This document shows, piece by piece, positions 53,545 to 62,990 of a stretch of 64,000 bases of DNA (within the stretch, counting starts at the first letter, position 1; each line of letters starts with the position of its first letter). The stretch is from Pseudorhizobium endolithicum (GTDB lineage: Bacteria; Pseudomonadota; Alphaproteobacteria; Rhizobiales; Rhizobiaceae). Under the pieces are notes generated by a model. The model did no database searches, was not told the origin of the DNA, and was given only the letters and a program-made list of their open reading frames with translations. Position numbers and translations under genes: made by a program. The DNA lies in assembly GCF_902153245.2 (NCBI RefSeq), contig NZ_CABFWF030000018.1, positions 203,343-267,342 of the forward strand. The letters are read 5' to 3'.

Positions 53545-54795
53545 TCAGAGCTTGGCGGCGAAGGCCTCGAGTTCATCGAGCGTCGCCTTGATGTCCTTGC
53601 GGCTGCCGGTGATCAGCTCTTCGAGCATGATGCCCCACTGGTTGCCCAATTCCTGCCAGCGTGGATCCTGCCAGAATGTAACCGTGGTCTTTTCACCAGT
53701 CGCGGCCATGGCGTCGGCAAGGTTCTGGCCGAAGGTCTTTGCGTATTCCGGGCTCTGGTAGGTGCTGGTGCGGGTCAGTTCGCCCGGCTGGCCGGCTTCC
53801 AGACGTCGTGCTTCCTGCTCCTTGGAGGTTGCCCAGGCAACGAACAGGCCGGCACAGGCCTTTTCTTCCTCAGTTGCATTGGCCTTGGAAGCGATGGCGA
53901 AGCCGTGGGCGTAGCCGCCACCCGGCAGCGGCGACGGCGGAACCGAGAAGGCAACCTTGTCGGCCACCTGGCTCTGCGCCTTGTCAACGGACATCCCGCC
54001 AAGCGGCGCGGACTCGATGATGATCGCAACCTTGCCGGCCCGGAATGCGCCGGTGGATTCATCCCAGGATCCGGTCTGGGTGCCTGGTGCGGAATACTTG
54101 AAGAGGTCGAGGTAGGCCTGCGTCGCCTTGACCGCTGCTTCCGAATTGAAGGCCGGCTTGCCGTCCTTGAACCACTCGCCACCATTGGCCTTGAACAACG
54201 GCATCCAGCGCCAGACGTTGGCGCCTGAACCACGCTGACCACGCACGGCGGTACCGTAGACGCCGTTATCCGGGTCATGGAGCTTCTCGACAGCCGCCAG
54301 ATACTCTTCCCAGGTCTTCGGCGGAGCGACACCAGCCTTCTCGAGAAGATCCGTGCGGTAGACCATCAGGTCGCCGCCACCTTGGATCGGGGCAAACCAC
54401 TGCTTGCCATCATAGGTAGCCGCTGCCCGCATGCCGGCATCGAAGTCGTTGTAGTCGTATTCCTCCGGGTAATAGCCATCCAGGGGAACGATCCAGCCGG
54501 AAGATGCAAAAAGGGCCAGATTGGCTTCATCCACATAGTACACGTCGAAGCTTCCGACCGTCGACGCATCTGCCTGAGACTTTGCCCTGCGATCGTTTTC
54601 GTTGAGATAGCTGATCTCGAAGCCGGCACCGGACAGTTCCTCGAACTCTTCCACATAGTCTTCGAGCAGCGTCAAACCATCGCGCGGCTGAGCCAGGATG
54701 CGCAGATCATCTTCACACTGAGCGGCAGCAAAGGCATTGGACGCAGACAGAATGGCAATTGCTGCGCAACCGGCGCGGAGCCTATTAAATCTCAT
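53545..54795 (-). CDS. Extracellular sugar-binding protein (solute-binding family 1)
   Basis: 416 residues with signal peptide (LRAGCAAIAILSASNAFA) followed by AQCEDDLRILAQPRDGLTLL. Family features: FDVYYVDEANLALFASSGWI, WFAPIQGGGDLMVYRTDLLEK, FRAGKVAIIIESAP, and GYAHGFAIASKANATEEEKACAGLFVAWATS. First gene of the operon, divergent from the AraC regulator at 54933. With the dehydrogenase in the operon, a polyol ligand is the best guess. Confidence 0.92.
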   Translation of the reverse strand: MRFNRLRAGCAAIAILSASNAFAAAQCEDDLRILAQPRDGLTLLEDYVEEFEELSGAGFEISYLNENDRRAKSQADASTVGSFDVYYVDEANLALFASSGWIVPLDGYYPEEYDYNDFDAGMRAAATYDGKQWFAPIQGGGDLMVYRTDLLEKAGVAPPKTWEEYLAAVEKLHDPDNGVYGTAVRGQRGSGANVWRWMPLFKANGGEWFKDGKPAFNSEAAVKATQAYLDLFKYSAPGTQTGSWDESTGAFRAGKVAIIIESAPLGGMSVDKAQSQVADKVAFSVPPSPLPGGGYAHGFAIASKANATEEEKACAGLFVAWATSKEQEARRLEAGQPGELTRTSTYQSPEYAKTFGQNLADAMAATGEKTTVTFWQDPRWQELGNQWGIMLEELITGSRKDIKATLDELEAFAAKL

Positions 54796-54932
54796 GATTT
54801 CCTCCCTCGGACGGCAACTCCCATGGCCGTCGGCGGGACCTATTGTGTGGAACTTGGGATCGCGGACTAGTTTGCAATCTGACGCGAAGTGATACTATTT
54901 TGACTTTGATGTTTTAATTTGGCGGATTTTCC

Positions 54933-55865
54933 ATGACGGTGGCACCAGATTTTCCCCGCTCGGTTTCTGACACCTTCACAGCGACACGCGAGCAGATCGT
55001 CCTGCCCCAGGGCAAGTCCTACCTCATCCGGCGGGACGACTATCCGAACCCGATCTGCATCTGGAACTACCACCCGGAATGGGAAATTCACTACATCCCA
55101 GCGGCTCAAGGCTTTGCCTATGTCGGGGACTATGTCGGACCGTTCAAGCCGGGGCACCTGATGTTGACGGGAACCAACCTGCCGCACAACTGGATCACGC
55201 CTGGAGCTCCAAACCTCCCCGGCCGCGACCTCGTCTTGCAGTTCGATGCCGATGCATTGATCGGCATCCGGTCTGTTTGTCCAGAGTTCGAGGTGCTTTA
55301 TCGCCTCAAGCCTTTGGCTGACAGAGGGATCGAGATCCTCGGACCCGAAGCGACTGAGATTGGTGGGAAAGTCATCGAACTGCATGAGACCCAGGGCAGC
55401 GGCCGGCTGGGCTTATTCATCGAGATCCTGGAGCGCGTTGAAGCGGCTCCCAGTAAGCGAATCCTGGCCAGCGAGCATTTCACCGCGACCTACAATGACG
55501 TGTCCGACCGACGGCACCGGAGGATCGACCGAGCAATCCAGATCATGCAGTCCAATCCTGGTGCTTCTATGCATGAGGTGGCGGGTCTGGTGGGCCTTGA
55601 ATCGTCTGCCTTCTCACGCGCATTCCGTCGTCTGACGGGCATGAACTTCTCGACCTACAGCCGGTCCGTGCGAGTTTGGCGCGCACGAACACTGCTGGCG
55701 GAGACGGACGTTCCGATCACGGACATCTGCTACGAAGCGGGCTTCAACAACCTGTCGAACTTCAATCGATACTTCCGATTGGAAACAGGTTTCACGCCCC
55801 GCGAGTACCGAAAGACAGCGCGCATCCGCACGAGATCACTGGTCTCGTCAGCGCCGGCGAATTAG
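54933..55865 (+). CDS. AraC-family transcriptional regulator
   Basis: 310 residues from ATG 54933. Cupin-like N-terminal sensing domain (CIWNYHPEWEIHYIPAAQGFAYVGD...LMLTGTNLPHNW) and a C-terminal double helix-turn-helix (MHEVAGLVGLESSAFSRAFRRLTGMNFSTY, then ITDICYEAGFNNLSNFNRYFRLETGFTPREYRK). The divergent arrangement makes it the likely activator of the sugar/polyol operon at 49698-54795. Quoted cores: FSRAFRRLTGMNFSTY, FNNLSNFNRYFRLETG. Confidence 0.93.
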   Translation: MTVAPDFPRSVSDTFTATREQIVLPQGKSYLIRRDDYPNPICIWNYHPEWEIHYIPAAQGFAYVGDYVGPFKPGHLMLTGTNLPHNWITPGAPNLPGRDLVLQFDADALIGIRSVCPEFEVLYRLKPLADRGIEILGPEATEIGGKVIELHETQGSGRLGLFIEILERVEAAPSKRILASEHFTATYNDVSDRRHRRIDRAIQIMQSNPGASMHEVAGLVGLESSAFSRAFRRLTGMNFSTYSRSVRVWRARTLLAETDVPITDICYEAGFNNLSNFNRYFRLETGFTPREYRKTARIRTRSLVSSAPAN

Positions 55866-56016
55866 CTGCTCCGCTCCTCCTGAGCGACAGCGGCCGAGAC
55901 CACATATTCGAGTGCCCGGATCTGGAAGCCGCCGTACTTCTAGCAGTATAGTTCTCTGTTAGAGCTAAGGGCCATAGGTGAGGCTCTCGTACCCCCAGCA
56001 GGATCTTCGCCATAGC

Positions 56017-57072
56017 TCAGCTATCTATGGGATGGGCAGCCGCGGCGGGAAAGAGCGCCCAGTGCCGGGGTCTGAAGGAGAGTGCGGTCTTCGGCCCGGC
56101 CGGATGAGCGAGGGGAATGTCCACCTCAACGCGGTGGCGGCCGCCGCCGAGTTCCAGTTCCACGCGCCGTGCCCCCGCCAGTCTCCGGCTGCCGACCACG
56201 ACGCCGCTCAAGCAGCCGCCGCAGCCGTCGAGGAGATCCACGTCATGGGGCCGGAAGAAGAGCGTCGCGGGGCCCTCATTCTCCGCCTTCAGGCCGATCG
56301 GGCGGTCATCGAGCCAGATGCTCCCATCCTGGATCTCGACCGGCAGTTCGGATGCCTCGCCGATGAAGCGATGGACGAAGGAAGAGCCCGGCCGATCATA
56401 GACGTCGTCCGCTGAGCCGACCTGCTCGATGCGGCCCTGGCTCATGACCACCACCCGGTCGGCCAGTTCGAGGGCCTCCTCCTGGTCATGCGTCACGAAG
56501 ACGGTGGTATGGCCGGTGCGGTCGTGGAATTCCCGCAGCCAGCGCCGCAGTTCCTTGCGCACCTTCGCATCGAGAGCGCCGAAGGGCTCGTCGAGAAGCA
56601 GGATCTTCGGCTCGATCGCCATGGCCCGCGCCAGCGCCACCCGCTGCCGCTGTCCCCCTGAAAGCTGGTTGGGATAACGCCTTTCGAGGCCGGAAAGATG
56701 GACCATCTCAAGGAGTTCGCCGACACGGCGGCGGATGGCATCCTTCGGCGGACGGGTCGCGGACGGGCGGACCTTGAGGCCGAAGGCGATGTTTTCGGCA
56801 ACCGTCATGTGGCGGAACAGGGCGTAGTGCTGGAATACGAAGCCGACATTTCTCTCCTGCACGCTGCGGTGCGAGGCGTCGTCGCCACCGAAGAAGATCC
56901 GGCCGCCGCTCGGCTCGTCCAACCCGGCGATCAGGCGCAGCAGCGTCGTCTTTCCCGACCCGGAGGGGCCGAGCAGCGCGATCAGCTCCCCGGAGCGGAT
57001 ATCGAGCGAGACATCCTCCAGGGCCGGGAAGCGGGCGAACTCCTTGCGCACATGGTCGATCCTGACATCCAT
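56017..57072 (-). CDS. cysA: Sulfate/thiosulfate ABC transporter ATP-binding protein
   Basis: 351 residues from ATG 57072. Walker [11 protein letters not shown]-loop [12 protein letters not shown], signature [15 protein letters not shown], Walker [25 protein letters not shown], then a C-terminal TOBE-like CysA domain. Last gene of the sulfate uptake operon sbp-cysT-cysW-cysA. It starts 13 bp after cysW. Its length and C-terminal domain agree with CysA. Confidence 0.94.
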   Translation of the reverse strand: MDVRIDHVRKEFARFPALEDVSLDIRSGELIALLGPSGSGKTTLLRLIAGLDEPSGGRIFFGGDDASHRSVQERNVGFVFQHYALFRHMTVAENIAFGLKVRPSATRPPKDAIRRRVGELLEMVHLSGLERRYPNQLSGGQRQRVALARAMAIEPKILLLDEPFGALDAKVRKELRRWLREFHDRTGHTTVFVTHDQEEALELADRVVVMSQGRIEQVGSADDVYDRPGSSFVHRFIGEASELPVEIQDGSIWLDDRPIGLKAENEGPATLFFRPHDVDLLDGCGGCLSGVVVGSRRLAGARRVELELGGGRHRVEVDIPLAHPAGPKTALSFRPRHWALFPAAAAHPIDS

Positions 57073-57085
57073 GGAGGTGGGCCTT

Positions 57086-57955
57086 TCAGTGTCGGCGGCC
57101 GCCGGCGCTGCCCGCGCCGAACCGCATTTCCAGAACAGTCTTGAGGGCGAGTGTGACCAGCGCCAGCGCCGCCAGGAGCGAAGCCACGGCAAAGGCCGCC
57201 AGCATGTTGTATTCGTTGTAGAGGATCTCGACATGCAAGGGCATCGTGTTGGTGAGGCCGCGTATGTGGCCGGAAACGACCGAAACGGCGCCGAACTCGC
57301 CCATGGCCCGGGCGTTGCAGAGCAGGACGCCGTACAGCAGCCCCCACTTGATGTTCGGCAGCGTCACGTATCGGAACGTCTGCCAGCCGGAGGCCCCGAG
57401 CGACAGGGCCGCCTCCTCGTCGCCGGTGCCCTGGTCCTGCATCAGCGGGATCAGTTCGCGCGCGACGAAGGGGAAGGTGACGAAGACCGTCGCCAGCACG
57501 ATCCCCGGCACGGCGAAGAGGATCTCGATGCCGTGGCTCTTCAGCCAGGGCCCGAGGACGCTCTGGCTGCCGAAGAGGAGAACGTAGACGAGGCCGGAGA
57601 TCACAGGTGAAATGGAGAACGGCAGGTCGATCAGCGTGATCAGAAAGGCCTTGCCCCTAAACTCGAATTTGGCGATCGCCCAGGCGGCGGAGACGCCGAA
57701 CACGAGGTTGAGCGGCACCGCGATTGCCGCCACCGTGAGAGTAAGCCGGATCGCAGCGAGCGCATCGGGCTCCGACAGGGCGAGCCAGTATTCCGACAGC
57801 CCCCCGCAGAACGCCTCCACGAAGACGGTGACCAGCGGCAGGAACAGGAAGAAGGACAGATATGCTCCCGCCGCAACGATCAACAGCAGCTTCGCCGGCG
57901 GCGTCTCGTCGGCGGGGCTGCGGAAGGTCGTTTTGCGCGACAAGCGGTCAGACAT
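57086..57955 (-). CDS. cysW: Sulfate ABC transporter permease CysW
   Basis: 289 residues with CysW signature: [87 protein letters not shown] (EAA loop), and [16 protein letters not shown]. It overlaps the cysT end by 8 bp, so the two permease genes are coupled. Confidence 0.94.
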   Translation of the reverse strand: MSDRLSRKTTFRSPADETPPAKLLLIVAAGAYLSFFLFLPLVTVFVEAFCGGLSEYWLALSEPDALAAIRLTLTVAAIAVPLNLVFGVSAAWAIAKFEFRGKAFLITLIDLPFSISPVISGLVYVLLFGSQSVLGPWLKSHGIEILFAVPGIVLATVFVTFPFVARELIPLMQDQGTGDEEAALSLGASGWQTFRYVTLPNIKWGLLYGVLLCNARAMGEFGAVSVVSGHIRGLTNTMPLHVEILYNEYNMLAAFAVASLLAALALVTLALKTVLEMRFGAGSAGGRRH

Positions 57956-58805
57956 GGCCGTATCTCCGTCGGCTCCAGGCCTGGATCAGGTTGATGACGA
58001 GGAGCATGGCGAAGGAGATGGCCAGCATGATCGTGGCGATCGCGGTCGCTCCCGCATAGTTGAACTCCTCCAGCCTTATGACGATGAGGAGCGGCGCGAT
58101 CTCCGACACATAGGGGATGTTGCCGGCGATGAAGACCACCGATCCGTACTCGCCGACGCCTCGGGCAAAGGCCAGGGCGAAGCCGGTCAGAACGGCGGGG
58201 GTCAGGCTCGGCAACAGCACCCGGAACACCGTCTGGCGACGGCTGGCGCCCAGCGTCGCGGCCGCCTCCTCCACCTCCCGATCGATCTCCTCCATCACCG
58301 GCTGCACCGTCCGCACGACGAAAGGCAGGCCGATGAAGATGAGCGCGACGGTGATCCCGATCCACGTATAGGCGATGCGGATGTCGAGCGGCATGAACCA
58401 GGCGCCTATCCAGCCCTGCGGCGCATAGAGCGATGCGAGAGCGATGCCGGCAACGGCGGTCGGAAGCGCGAAAGGCAGGTCCACCATCGCGTCGACGAGC
58501 CGGCGTCCGGGAAACTCGTAGCGCACCAGGACCCAGCAGATCAGGACGCCGAAGACGGCATTCACGAGCGCGGCAATGAGAGCGGTGCCGAAGCTGACAT
58601 AAAGGGCTGCGAGCGTCCGTTCGTCGACGAGGATCGCCAGGAACTCGCCCCAGGTGAGGGCACTGGCGCGCCAGACGAGGCCCGCGAGCGGAATGAGGAT
58701 GATCAGCGAAAGGTAGGCGAGCGAGAAGCCGAGCGTCAACCCGAAGCCCGGGATGATGCTCGGCTCCTTCAGTCGCCATCCCGTGCGGGCGGCAGACAAG
58801 TTCAT
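57948..58805 (-). CDS. cysT: Sulfate ABC transporter permease CysT/CysU
   Basis: 285 residues. Hallmarks: [47 protein letters not shown]-type loop [40 protein letters not shown]. Ends with SRRRYGHV. Follows the binding-protein gene by 16 bp. Confidence 0.94.
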   Translation of the reverse strand: MNLSAARTGWRLKEPSIIPGFGLTLGFSLAYLSLIILIPLAGLVWRASALTWGEFLAILVDERTLAALYVSFGTALIAALVNAVFGVLICWVLVRYEFPGRRLVDAMVDLPFALPTAVAGIALASLYAPQGWIGAWFMPLDIRIAYTWIGITVALIFIGLPFVVRTVQPVMEEIDREVEEAAATLGASRRQTVFRVLLPSLTPAVLTGFALAFARGVGEYGSVVFIAGNIPYVSEIAPLLIVIRLEEFNYAGATAIATIMLAISFAMLLVINLIQAWSRRRYGHV

Positions 58806-58821
58806 CCGGTCGATGGCTCCC

Positions 58822-59847
58822 TCAGCGCGCGGGCTTGTAGATCTGGTCGAAGATGCCGCCGTCGCCGAAGTGCTCCGGCTGCGCCTTCTTCCAACCGCCG
58901 AACAGCGGATCGTCGATGGTGACCAGCTTGATGTCCGGCAGGGCCTTCAGCAGCTCGGCACCTACGACGTCGCGCCTGGCAGGCCGGTAGAAATGCTTGG
59001 CGGCAAGGTTCTGACCCTCGTCGGAGTAGAGATACTGCAGATAGGCTTCTGCGGCCTTCCGCGTTCCCTTGGCGTCGACGTTCGCGTCGACGACCGCAAC
59101 GGGAGGTTCCGCGAGGATCGAAATCGGCGGCACCACGATCTCGAACGCATCCTTGCCGAATTCTTCTCCGGCCAGATAAGCCTCATTCTCCCATGCGAGA
59201 AGCACATCGCCGATCTGACGTTGGGCAAAGGTGACGGTGGAGCCACGCGCACCGGAATCCAGCACCGGAGTCCGCCTGAAGATCTCAGCAATGTATTCCT
59301 TGATCCTAGCTTCATCGCCGCCGAACTCCTCATGCGCCCAGGCCCAGGCGGCAAGATAGTTCCAGCGGGCGCCGCCGGAGGTTTTCGGGTTCGGGGTGAC
59401 GATCTGCACGTCGTCCTTGACGAGGTCGCCCCAGTTCCGGATGTTCTTCGGGTTGCCCTTGCGGACCAGGAAGACGATCGTCGAGGTGTAGGGCGAAGAG
59501 TTGTTCGGAAGGCGGGAGCGCCAGTCGGCCTTGATCTTTCCGCCGTTCTCCACGATGGCGTTGATGTCGCTCTCGAGTGCCAGCGTGACCACATCGGCCT
59601 CCAGGCCGTCGATCACCGAGCGTGCCTGCTTGCCGGAGCCGCCGTGCGACTGCTGGATCGTCACGGTTTCGCCGGTCTCCGCCTGATGATGCTTCGCGAA
59701 GGCGGCATTGAATTCCTTGTAGAATTCGCGCGTCGGATCGTAGGAGACGTTCAAGAGCGTGGTATCGGCCATGGCCGCCGGCGTTGCGGAAAACGAGGCG
59801 AGTAGACTGATCGCGGCGATGCCAAGCAATCTGGCTGATCTGGACAT
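58822..59847 (-). CDS. sbp: Periplasmic sulfate-binding protein
   Basis: 341 residues with signal peptide ([19 protein letters not shown]). Sulfate-binding family signs: [20 protein letters not shown] at the mature start, [51 protein letters not shown]. It is the first gene of the sulfate operon and has a candidate operator (59877-59891) about 30 bp upstream of its start. Confidence 0.94.
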   Translation of the reverse strand: MSRSARLLGIAAISLLASFSATPAAMADTTLLNVSYDPTREFYKEFNAAFAKHHQAETGETVTIQQSHGGSGKQARSVIDGLEADVVTLALESDINAIVENGGKIKADWRSRLPNNSSPYTSTIVFLVRKGNPKNIRNWGDLVKDDVQIVTPNPKTSGGARWNYLAAWAWAHEEFGGDEARIKEYIAEIFRRTPVLDSGARGSTVTFAQRQIGDVLLAWENEAYLAGEEFGKDAFEIVVPPISILAEPPVAVVDANVDAKGTRKAAEAYLQYLYSDEGQNLAAKHFYRPARRDVVGAELLKALPDIKLVTIDDPLFGGWKKAQPEHFGDGGIFDQIYKPAR

Positions 59848-59876
59848 GGTGGCTCCCTCCGTTGGATGCGATCAGA

Positions 59877-59891
59877 CTACTGCAGCAGTAG
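59877..59891. promoter_or_regulatory. Inverted repeat before the sulfate operon (site 1 of 3)
   Basis: CTACT and AGTAG flank a 5-nt spacer (GCAGC). The downstream sequence AGTAGACTAAG (59887-59897) recurs exactly at 62103-62113 in site 2. Located 30 bp before the sbp start codon. Confidence 0.6.
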
Positions 59892-60079
59892 ACTAAGTCA
59901 ACGAAGCTCACGGCAGGAAGAAAAGTGTTTCACTTTGCGCACCCCTATGGAGAAGAGGACATGCGCGAGAGACGCCGGAGCCGTAACAAGAAGAACGGTC
60001 GACCCTGTTCCCACGCAAGAAACGTTCGCGCGGCGAAACATCTTGAAAGGGGTCCGGCGGCCGAAACGGACGCGAGGGG

Positions 60080-61852
60080 CTACCAGTAGAGCAGCAGGAC
60101 CACGCCTGCGGTACCGAACGTCGCGAGCGAGAGAGGCCATCCCAGCCACAGGAAATCGCGAAACCTGTAGGGGCCCAATCCGTAGGCGAGCGTGTTGTTA
60201 TGGTGCCCGAAGGGGGTGAGGAAGTCGCAGGAGGCACCTACCGCCACGGCCATCACGAGCATTTGCGGGGAAAGCTGCGTGGCATGCGCGAGTTCCACCG
60301 CGATGGGTGCAAGGATTGCCACAGCCGTGACGTTGTTGACGAACGGGGTAATCACCATGGCGATTGCAAGCAGCACGAAAACGGCGAGCGGCACCGCTGC
60401 CATCGGCAGGTGCTCCGTCAGGAAGGTTGCTATGGCCGCCGCCGCGCCCGTCGTCCCCACCGCCTCGCCCAGGGGAAGCATGGCAACGAGAATGACGATG
60501 ATCGGCCAGTTCAGGTTGCGAAGGGCAGCCCTGAGATCGAGCTTGCCGGCCAGACAGAGGATTGCGACGACAGCCGCCAGGGCGATTTCGGTGGCGACGA
60601 GCCCGCTACCGGCCGCCATGACGCCAAGCGCGAAGGCGGCGAGCGGCATGAAGCCGATCTCGGACACCCCGACGGGCGCGCTATCCGCGACCTCCACGAG
60701 TTCGTTATAGGCGATGAAGGACCTGACGGCCGCCTCGTCGCCTTCGAGAAGGAGGATGCTGCCGGCCCGGAAAGACAGCTCCTCGAAAGGCCCCTCGAAG
60801 CGGACGGGTTCCCCCTCGACCTGCAGGATTTCGACGGCCACCCGGTCCAGGTCCTGCGCCGCGATGGACGAACCGGCGAGCAGGCTGTGCGGCATGACGA
60901 CCGCCCTCACCCGCCGCCGCTCTCCGGAGCCTGCCTGGCGGGAATAGGAAACCCTGCCCGTCCGCAGCGCGCTGTTCAGGGCGTTCGGCTCAGCCTCTAC
61001 GAGCAGCCGGTCCGCCGGAAGAAGGATCGTCTCCGGCTTGATCGGGAAGACGCGCCGGCCGTCCCGGACGATGTTATGGACATGGCCGTCCAGCAGCGCC
61101 TCCAGATCGGCCACCGACGGAATGCCGGGGTCGGCCGCGGCGAGCCGCAGTTCCGTCATGACCCACGATATCGGGCCGCTATCGTCCTCGACCTGCTCCT
61201 CGCCCTCCTTCAGGAGCGTGCGCGGGAGCCATAGCGCGAGAACGAGAAGGCCGACGGCGGTCACAGCCAGGCCGGCGGGGGCAAAATCCAGAAGAGCAAA
61301 CCCTTCTTCTCCGGACTGCTGAAGAAAAGCGCTGGCGACGAGGTTGGCGGGCGTGCCGATCGACGTCCAAAGCCCGCCGAGCAGGGTGGCATAGGAGAGC
61401 GGGAGAAAGATCCAGCGCGCCGGGAGTCTTCCCTTTGCCATCATCGAAAAACAGGCAGGCAGCATCAGGGAGAACGCCGCCACATTGTTCATCACGCTGG
61501 AAAGGCAGGCGGCAACGCCGCAAAGCGCGATGATCTGGCCAAGAGGCCGGGTGAAACGGCTGTTCAGCCACTCGCCGATCCTGTCGAACACATGGCTCCT
61601 GCCGAGCGCATGGACGATGAGGAGGACTTCAAGGACGGTGACCACAACCGGGTTGATCAGACCCGAGAATATGCGATCGGTCGGGACAAGCCCAAGCACC
61701 ACACCGAGCATAAGCCCTGCGACCGCAACGTTGTCGGCACGGAAGCGGTCGCTCGCAAACGCCGTCAGCAAGCCTCCCAGCAAAACGACGATCAGGATTT
61801 GGCTCAATGTCACGCCGGATATCACCCCGTTCTGGATTCGTGCGGCAGACAA
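60080..61852 (-). CDS. SLC13-family permease with TrkA_C regulatory domains (likely sulfate/anion)
   Basis: 590 residues. Membrane part in two blocks (N-terminal ~210 and C-terminal ~170 residues) separated by two soluble TrkA_C-type domains: first around residues 250-290 (RRVFPIKPETILLPADRLLVE) and second around 325-380 (LDRVAVEILQVEGEPVRFEG). SLC13 signatures: SSVMNNVAAFSLMLPAC, TPFVNNVTAVAILAPI, and GASCDFLTPFGHHNN. This layout is that of the bacterial SLC13/SLT-like anion transporters, several of which carry sulfate. The neighbouring sulfate ABC operon and shared operator support sulfate, but other anions cannot be excluded. Confidence 0.88.
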   Translation of the reverse strand: MSAARIQNGVISGVTLSQILIVVLLGGLLTAFASDRFRADNVAVAGLMLGVVLGLVPTDRIFSGLINPVVVTVLEVLLIVHALGRSHVFDRIGEWLNSRFTRPLGQIIALCGVAACLSSVMNNVAAFSLMLPACFSMMAKGRLPARWIFLPLSYATLLGGLWTSIGTPANLVASAFLQQSGEEGFALLDFAPAGLAVTAVGLLVLALWLPRTLLKEGEEQVEDDSGPISWVMTELRLAAADPGIPSVADLEALLDGHVHNIVRDGRRVFPIKPETILLPADRLLVEAEPNALNSALRTGRVSYSRQAGSGERRRVRAVVMPHSLLAGSSIAAQDLDRVAVEILQVEGEPVRFEGPFEELSFRAGSILLLEGDEAAVRSFIAYNELVEVADSAPVGVSEIGFMPLAAFALGVMAAGSGLVATEIALAAVVAILCLAGKLDLRAALRNLNWPIIVILVAMLPLGEAVGTTGAAAAIATFLTEHLPMAAVPLAVFVLLAIAMVITPFVNNVTAVAILAPIAVELAHATQLSPQMLVMAVAVGASCDFLTPFGHHNNTLAYGLGPYRFRDFLWLGWPLSLATFGTAGVVLLLYW

Positions 61853-61904
61853 TAAACGAGGACCGGCGTCAGAGCATCACCCGCCAGCCCGCGGAACAAG
61901 ATCA

Positions 61905-61921
61905 TCTACCAATTCGGTAGA
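61905..61921. promoter_or_regulatory. Inverted repeat before the SLC13 permease (site 2 of the set, middle position)
   Basis: TCTACC and GGTAGA flank a 5-nt spacer (AATTC). About 53 bp before the minus-strand permease start. It has the same spacer length as the sites at 59877 and 62091. Confidence 0.55.
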
Positions 61922-62090
61922 CATTACGGGATTTTCGAGTAGCCTTTTCGGACTGCCGCAATGGATGGAGGAACGGATCAAGGGCTCGACCGCCTATCCG
62001 GTCGGCACGTCAAACAGATGATCGTTTCTGTCCAGCGCCGCAAAAGAGGAGAGAACTTTTTCCGTCGTTGCGAGTTTTGGAATTCAAATC

Positions 62091-62109
62091 GTCTACTGAT
62101 GAAGTAGAC
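62091..62109. promoter_or_regulatory. Inverted repeat before the small membrane protein and Rrf2 genes
   Basis: GTCTACT and AGTAGAC (7 bp each) flank a 5-nt spacer (GATGA). The best of the three sites. It ends 87 bp before the ATG of the small membrane protein. Confidence 0.65.
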
Positions 62110-62195
62110 TAAGGCATTCTACATTGCAGTCAAAGTCAGACTTCGTGGCTCCCGGGGCATCCTGCCTGCAAGCCACTCCACGCGGAGATGATGAC

Positions 62196-62357
62196 ATGAA
62201 CGACGGCAAGAAGAAGATGAACACAGCCTGCGCCTGGGCTGCATTTCTTGGCTCCTATCTGCTCGTGTGGCTCGTGATTTCGATGCCGATGGAGCGCCAG
62301 TCAGACGATCCGGCTGCACCGGCGGCCGTGATCGCCAGTCTCAGCGCGGGAAAATAG
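62196..62357 (+). CDS. Small single-pass membrane protein
   Basis: 53 residues starting at ATG 62196, preceded by GCGGAG. Basic start (MNDGKKKMNTACAWAA), one helix (FLGSYLLVWLVISMPM), and a short polar tail with Asp, Pro and Ala. Unrecognised family. It is the first gene after the best inverted repeat and lies 138 bp before the Rrf2 gene on the same strand, so it may be co-regulated with sulfur genes. Confidence 0.65.
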   Translation: MNDGKKKMNTACAWAAFLGSYLLVWLVISMPMERQSDDPAAPAAVIASLSAGK

Positions 62358-62494
62358 CAACTCTGGGGAAACCGGCGGCAGCCCGGGAGCAAGGAGTGCT
62401 ACGATGTGTGGATTCACTGGCACTGGTCGAGCGCGGCGGCTATATGATGGGGAACCATTCTCTCTTGCGGCTGTCCGAAAGAAAGTTCCATTCC

Positions 62495-62953
62495 ATGCTG
62501 TCGATGAAAGGCAAGTACGGGCTGAAGGCGCTCTATCATCTTGCCGGACTACCTCCCGGGATCATGGCGCAATCCGTGGAAATCGCCGAGAAATACGCCA
62601 TCTCCAAGAAATTCCTCGACGCGATCCTCGCGGATTTGCGGCACAGCGGCTTCGTGCAGACCCGAAAGGGACGCGGCGGAGGCTACTGTCTGACCCGCTC
62701 CCCCGACACGATCATGGTCGGACACGTCCTGCGCGTCCTGGATGGCCCGCTTGCACCGATCCATTGCGCCAGCCGGACAGCCTATCACCGCTGCCGCGAC
62801 TGCCCCAACGAGAATGCCTGCGCCGTTCGGCTCACCATGCTGGAAGTGCGCGAGGCGATCGCCGCGGTGCTGGACAACAAGTCTCTGACGGCCATGCGCC
62901 AGATGGTGGAGGACGAGACGCCGGATATAAAGCAGGCTCTGGCCGTATCCTGA
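62495..62953 (+). CDS. Rrf2-family transcriptional regulator
   Basis: About 152 residues from ATG 62495 (MLSMKGKYGLKALYHLA), the usual Rrf2 start; a longer frame begins further upstream. Winged helix at residues ~10-70 with VEIAEKYAISKKFLDAILADLR and KGRGGGYCLTR, then a cysteine group C-x5-6-C type region (HCASRTAYHRCRDCPNENACAVR) where Rrf2 members such as IscR bind an Fe-S cluster. The four cysteines are compatible with cluster binding. Neighbours transport sulfate, so a sulfur or Fe-S sensor role, in the manner of CymR or IscR relatives, is plausible. Longest quoted core: CRDCPNENAC. Confidence 0.87.
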   Translation: MLSMKGKYGLKALYHLAGLPPGIMAQSVEIAEKYAISKKFLDAILADLRHSGFVQTRKGRGGGYCLTRSPDTIMVGHVLRVLDGPLAPIHCASRTAYHRCRDCPNENACAVRLTMLEVREAIAAVLDNKSLTAMRQMVEDETPDIKQALAVS

Positions 62954-62990
62954 CCCCTTTCCTCCACCTCGCGATCCGGGAGGTGGAGAG

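Larger units (their letters stand above)
61853..62195. other. Divergent promoter region with two predicted operators
   Basis: About 340 bases between the minus-strand SLC13 gene and the plus-strand small protein/Rrf2 genes. It contains the inverted repeats at 61905-61921 and 62091-62109, one near each start. No gene or other structure was seen. Confidence 0.7.

Noticed and set aside
57612-58922. 436-codon plus-strand frame opposite cysT/cysW
   Set aside because: Highly charged low-complexity antisense frame with no motif; the minus strand holds standard sulfate permeases.
59922-59936. AAAGTG-TTT-CACTTT stem as an SLC13 terminator
   Set aside because: Short AT-rich stem over 140 bp from the gene's end; too weak to call.
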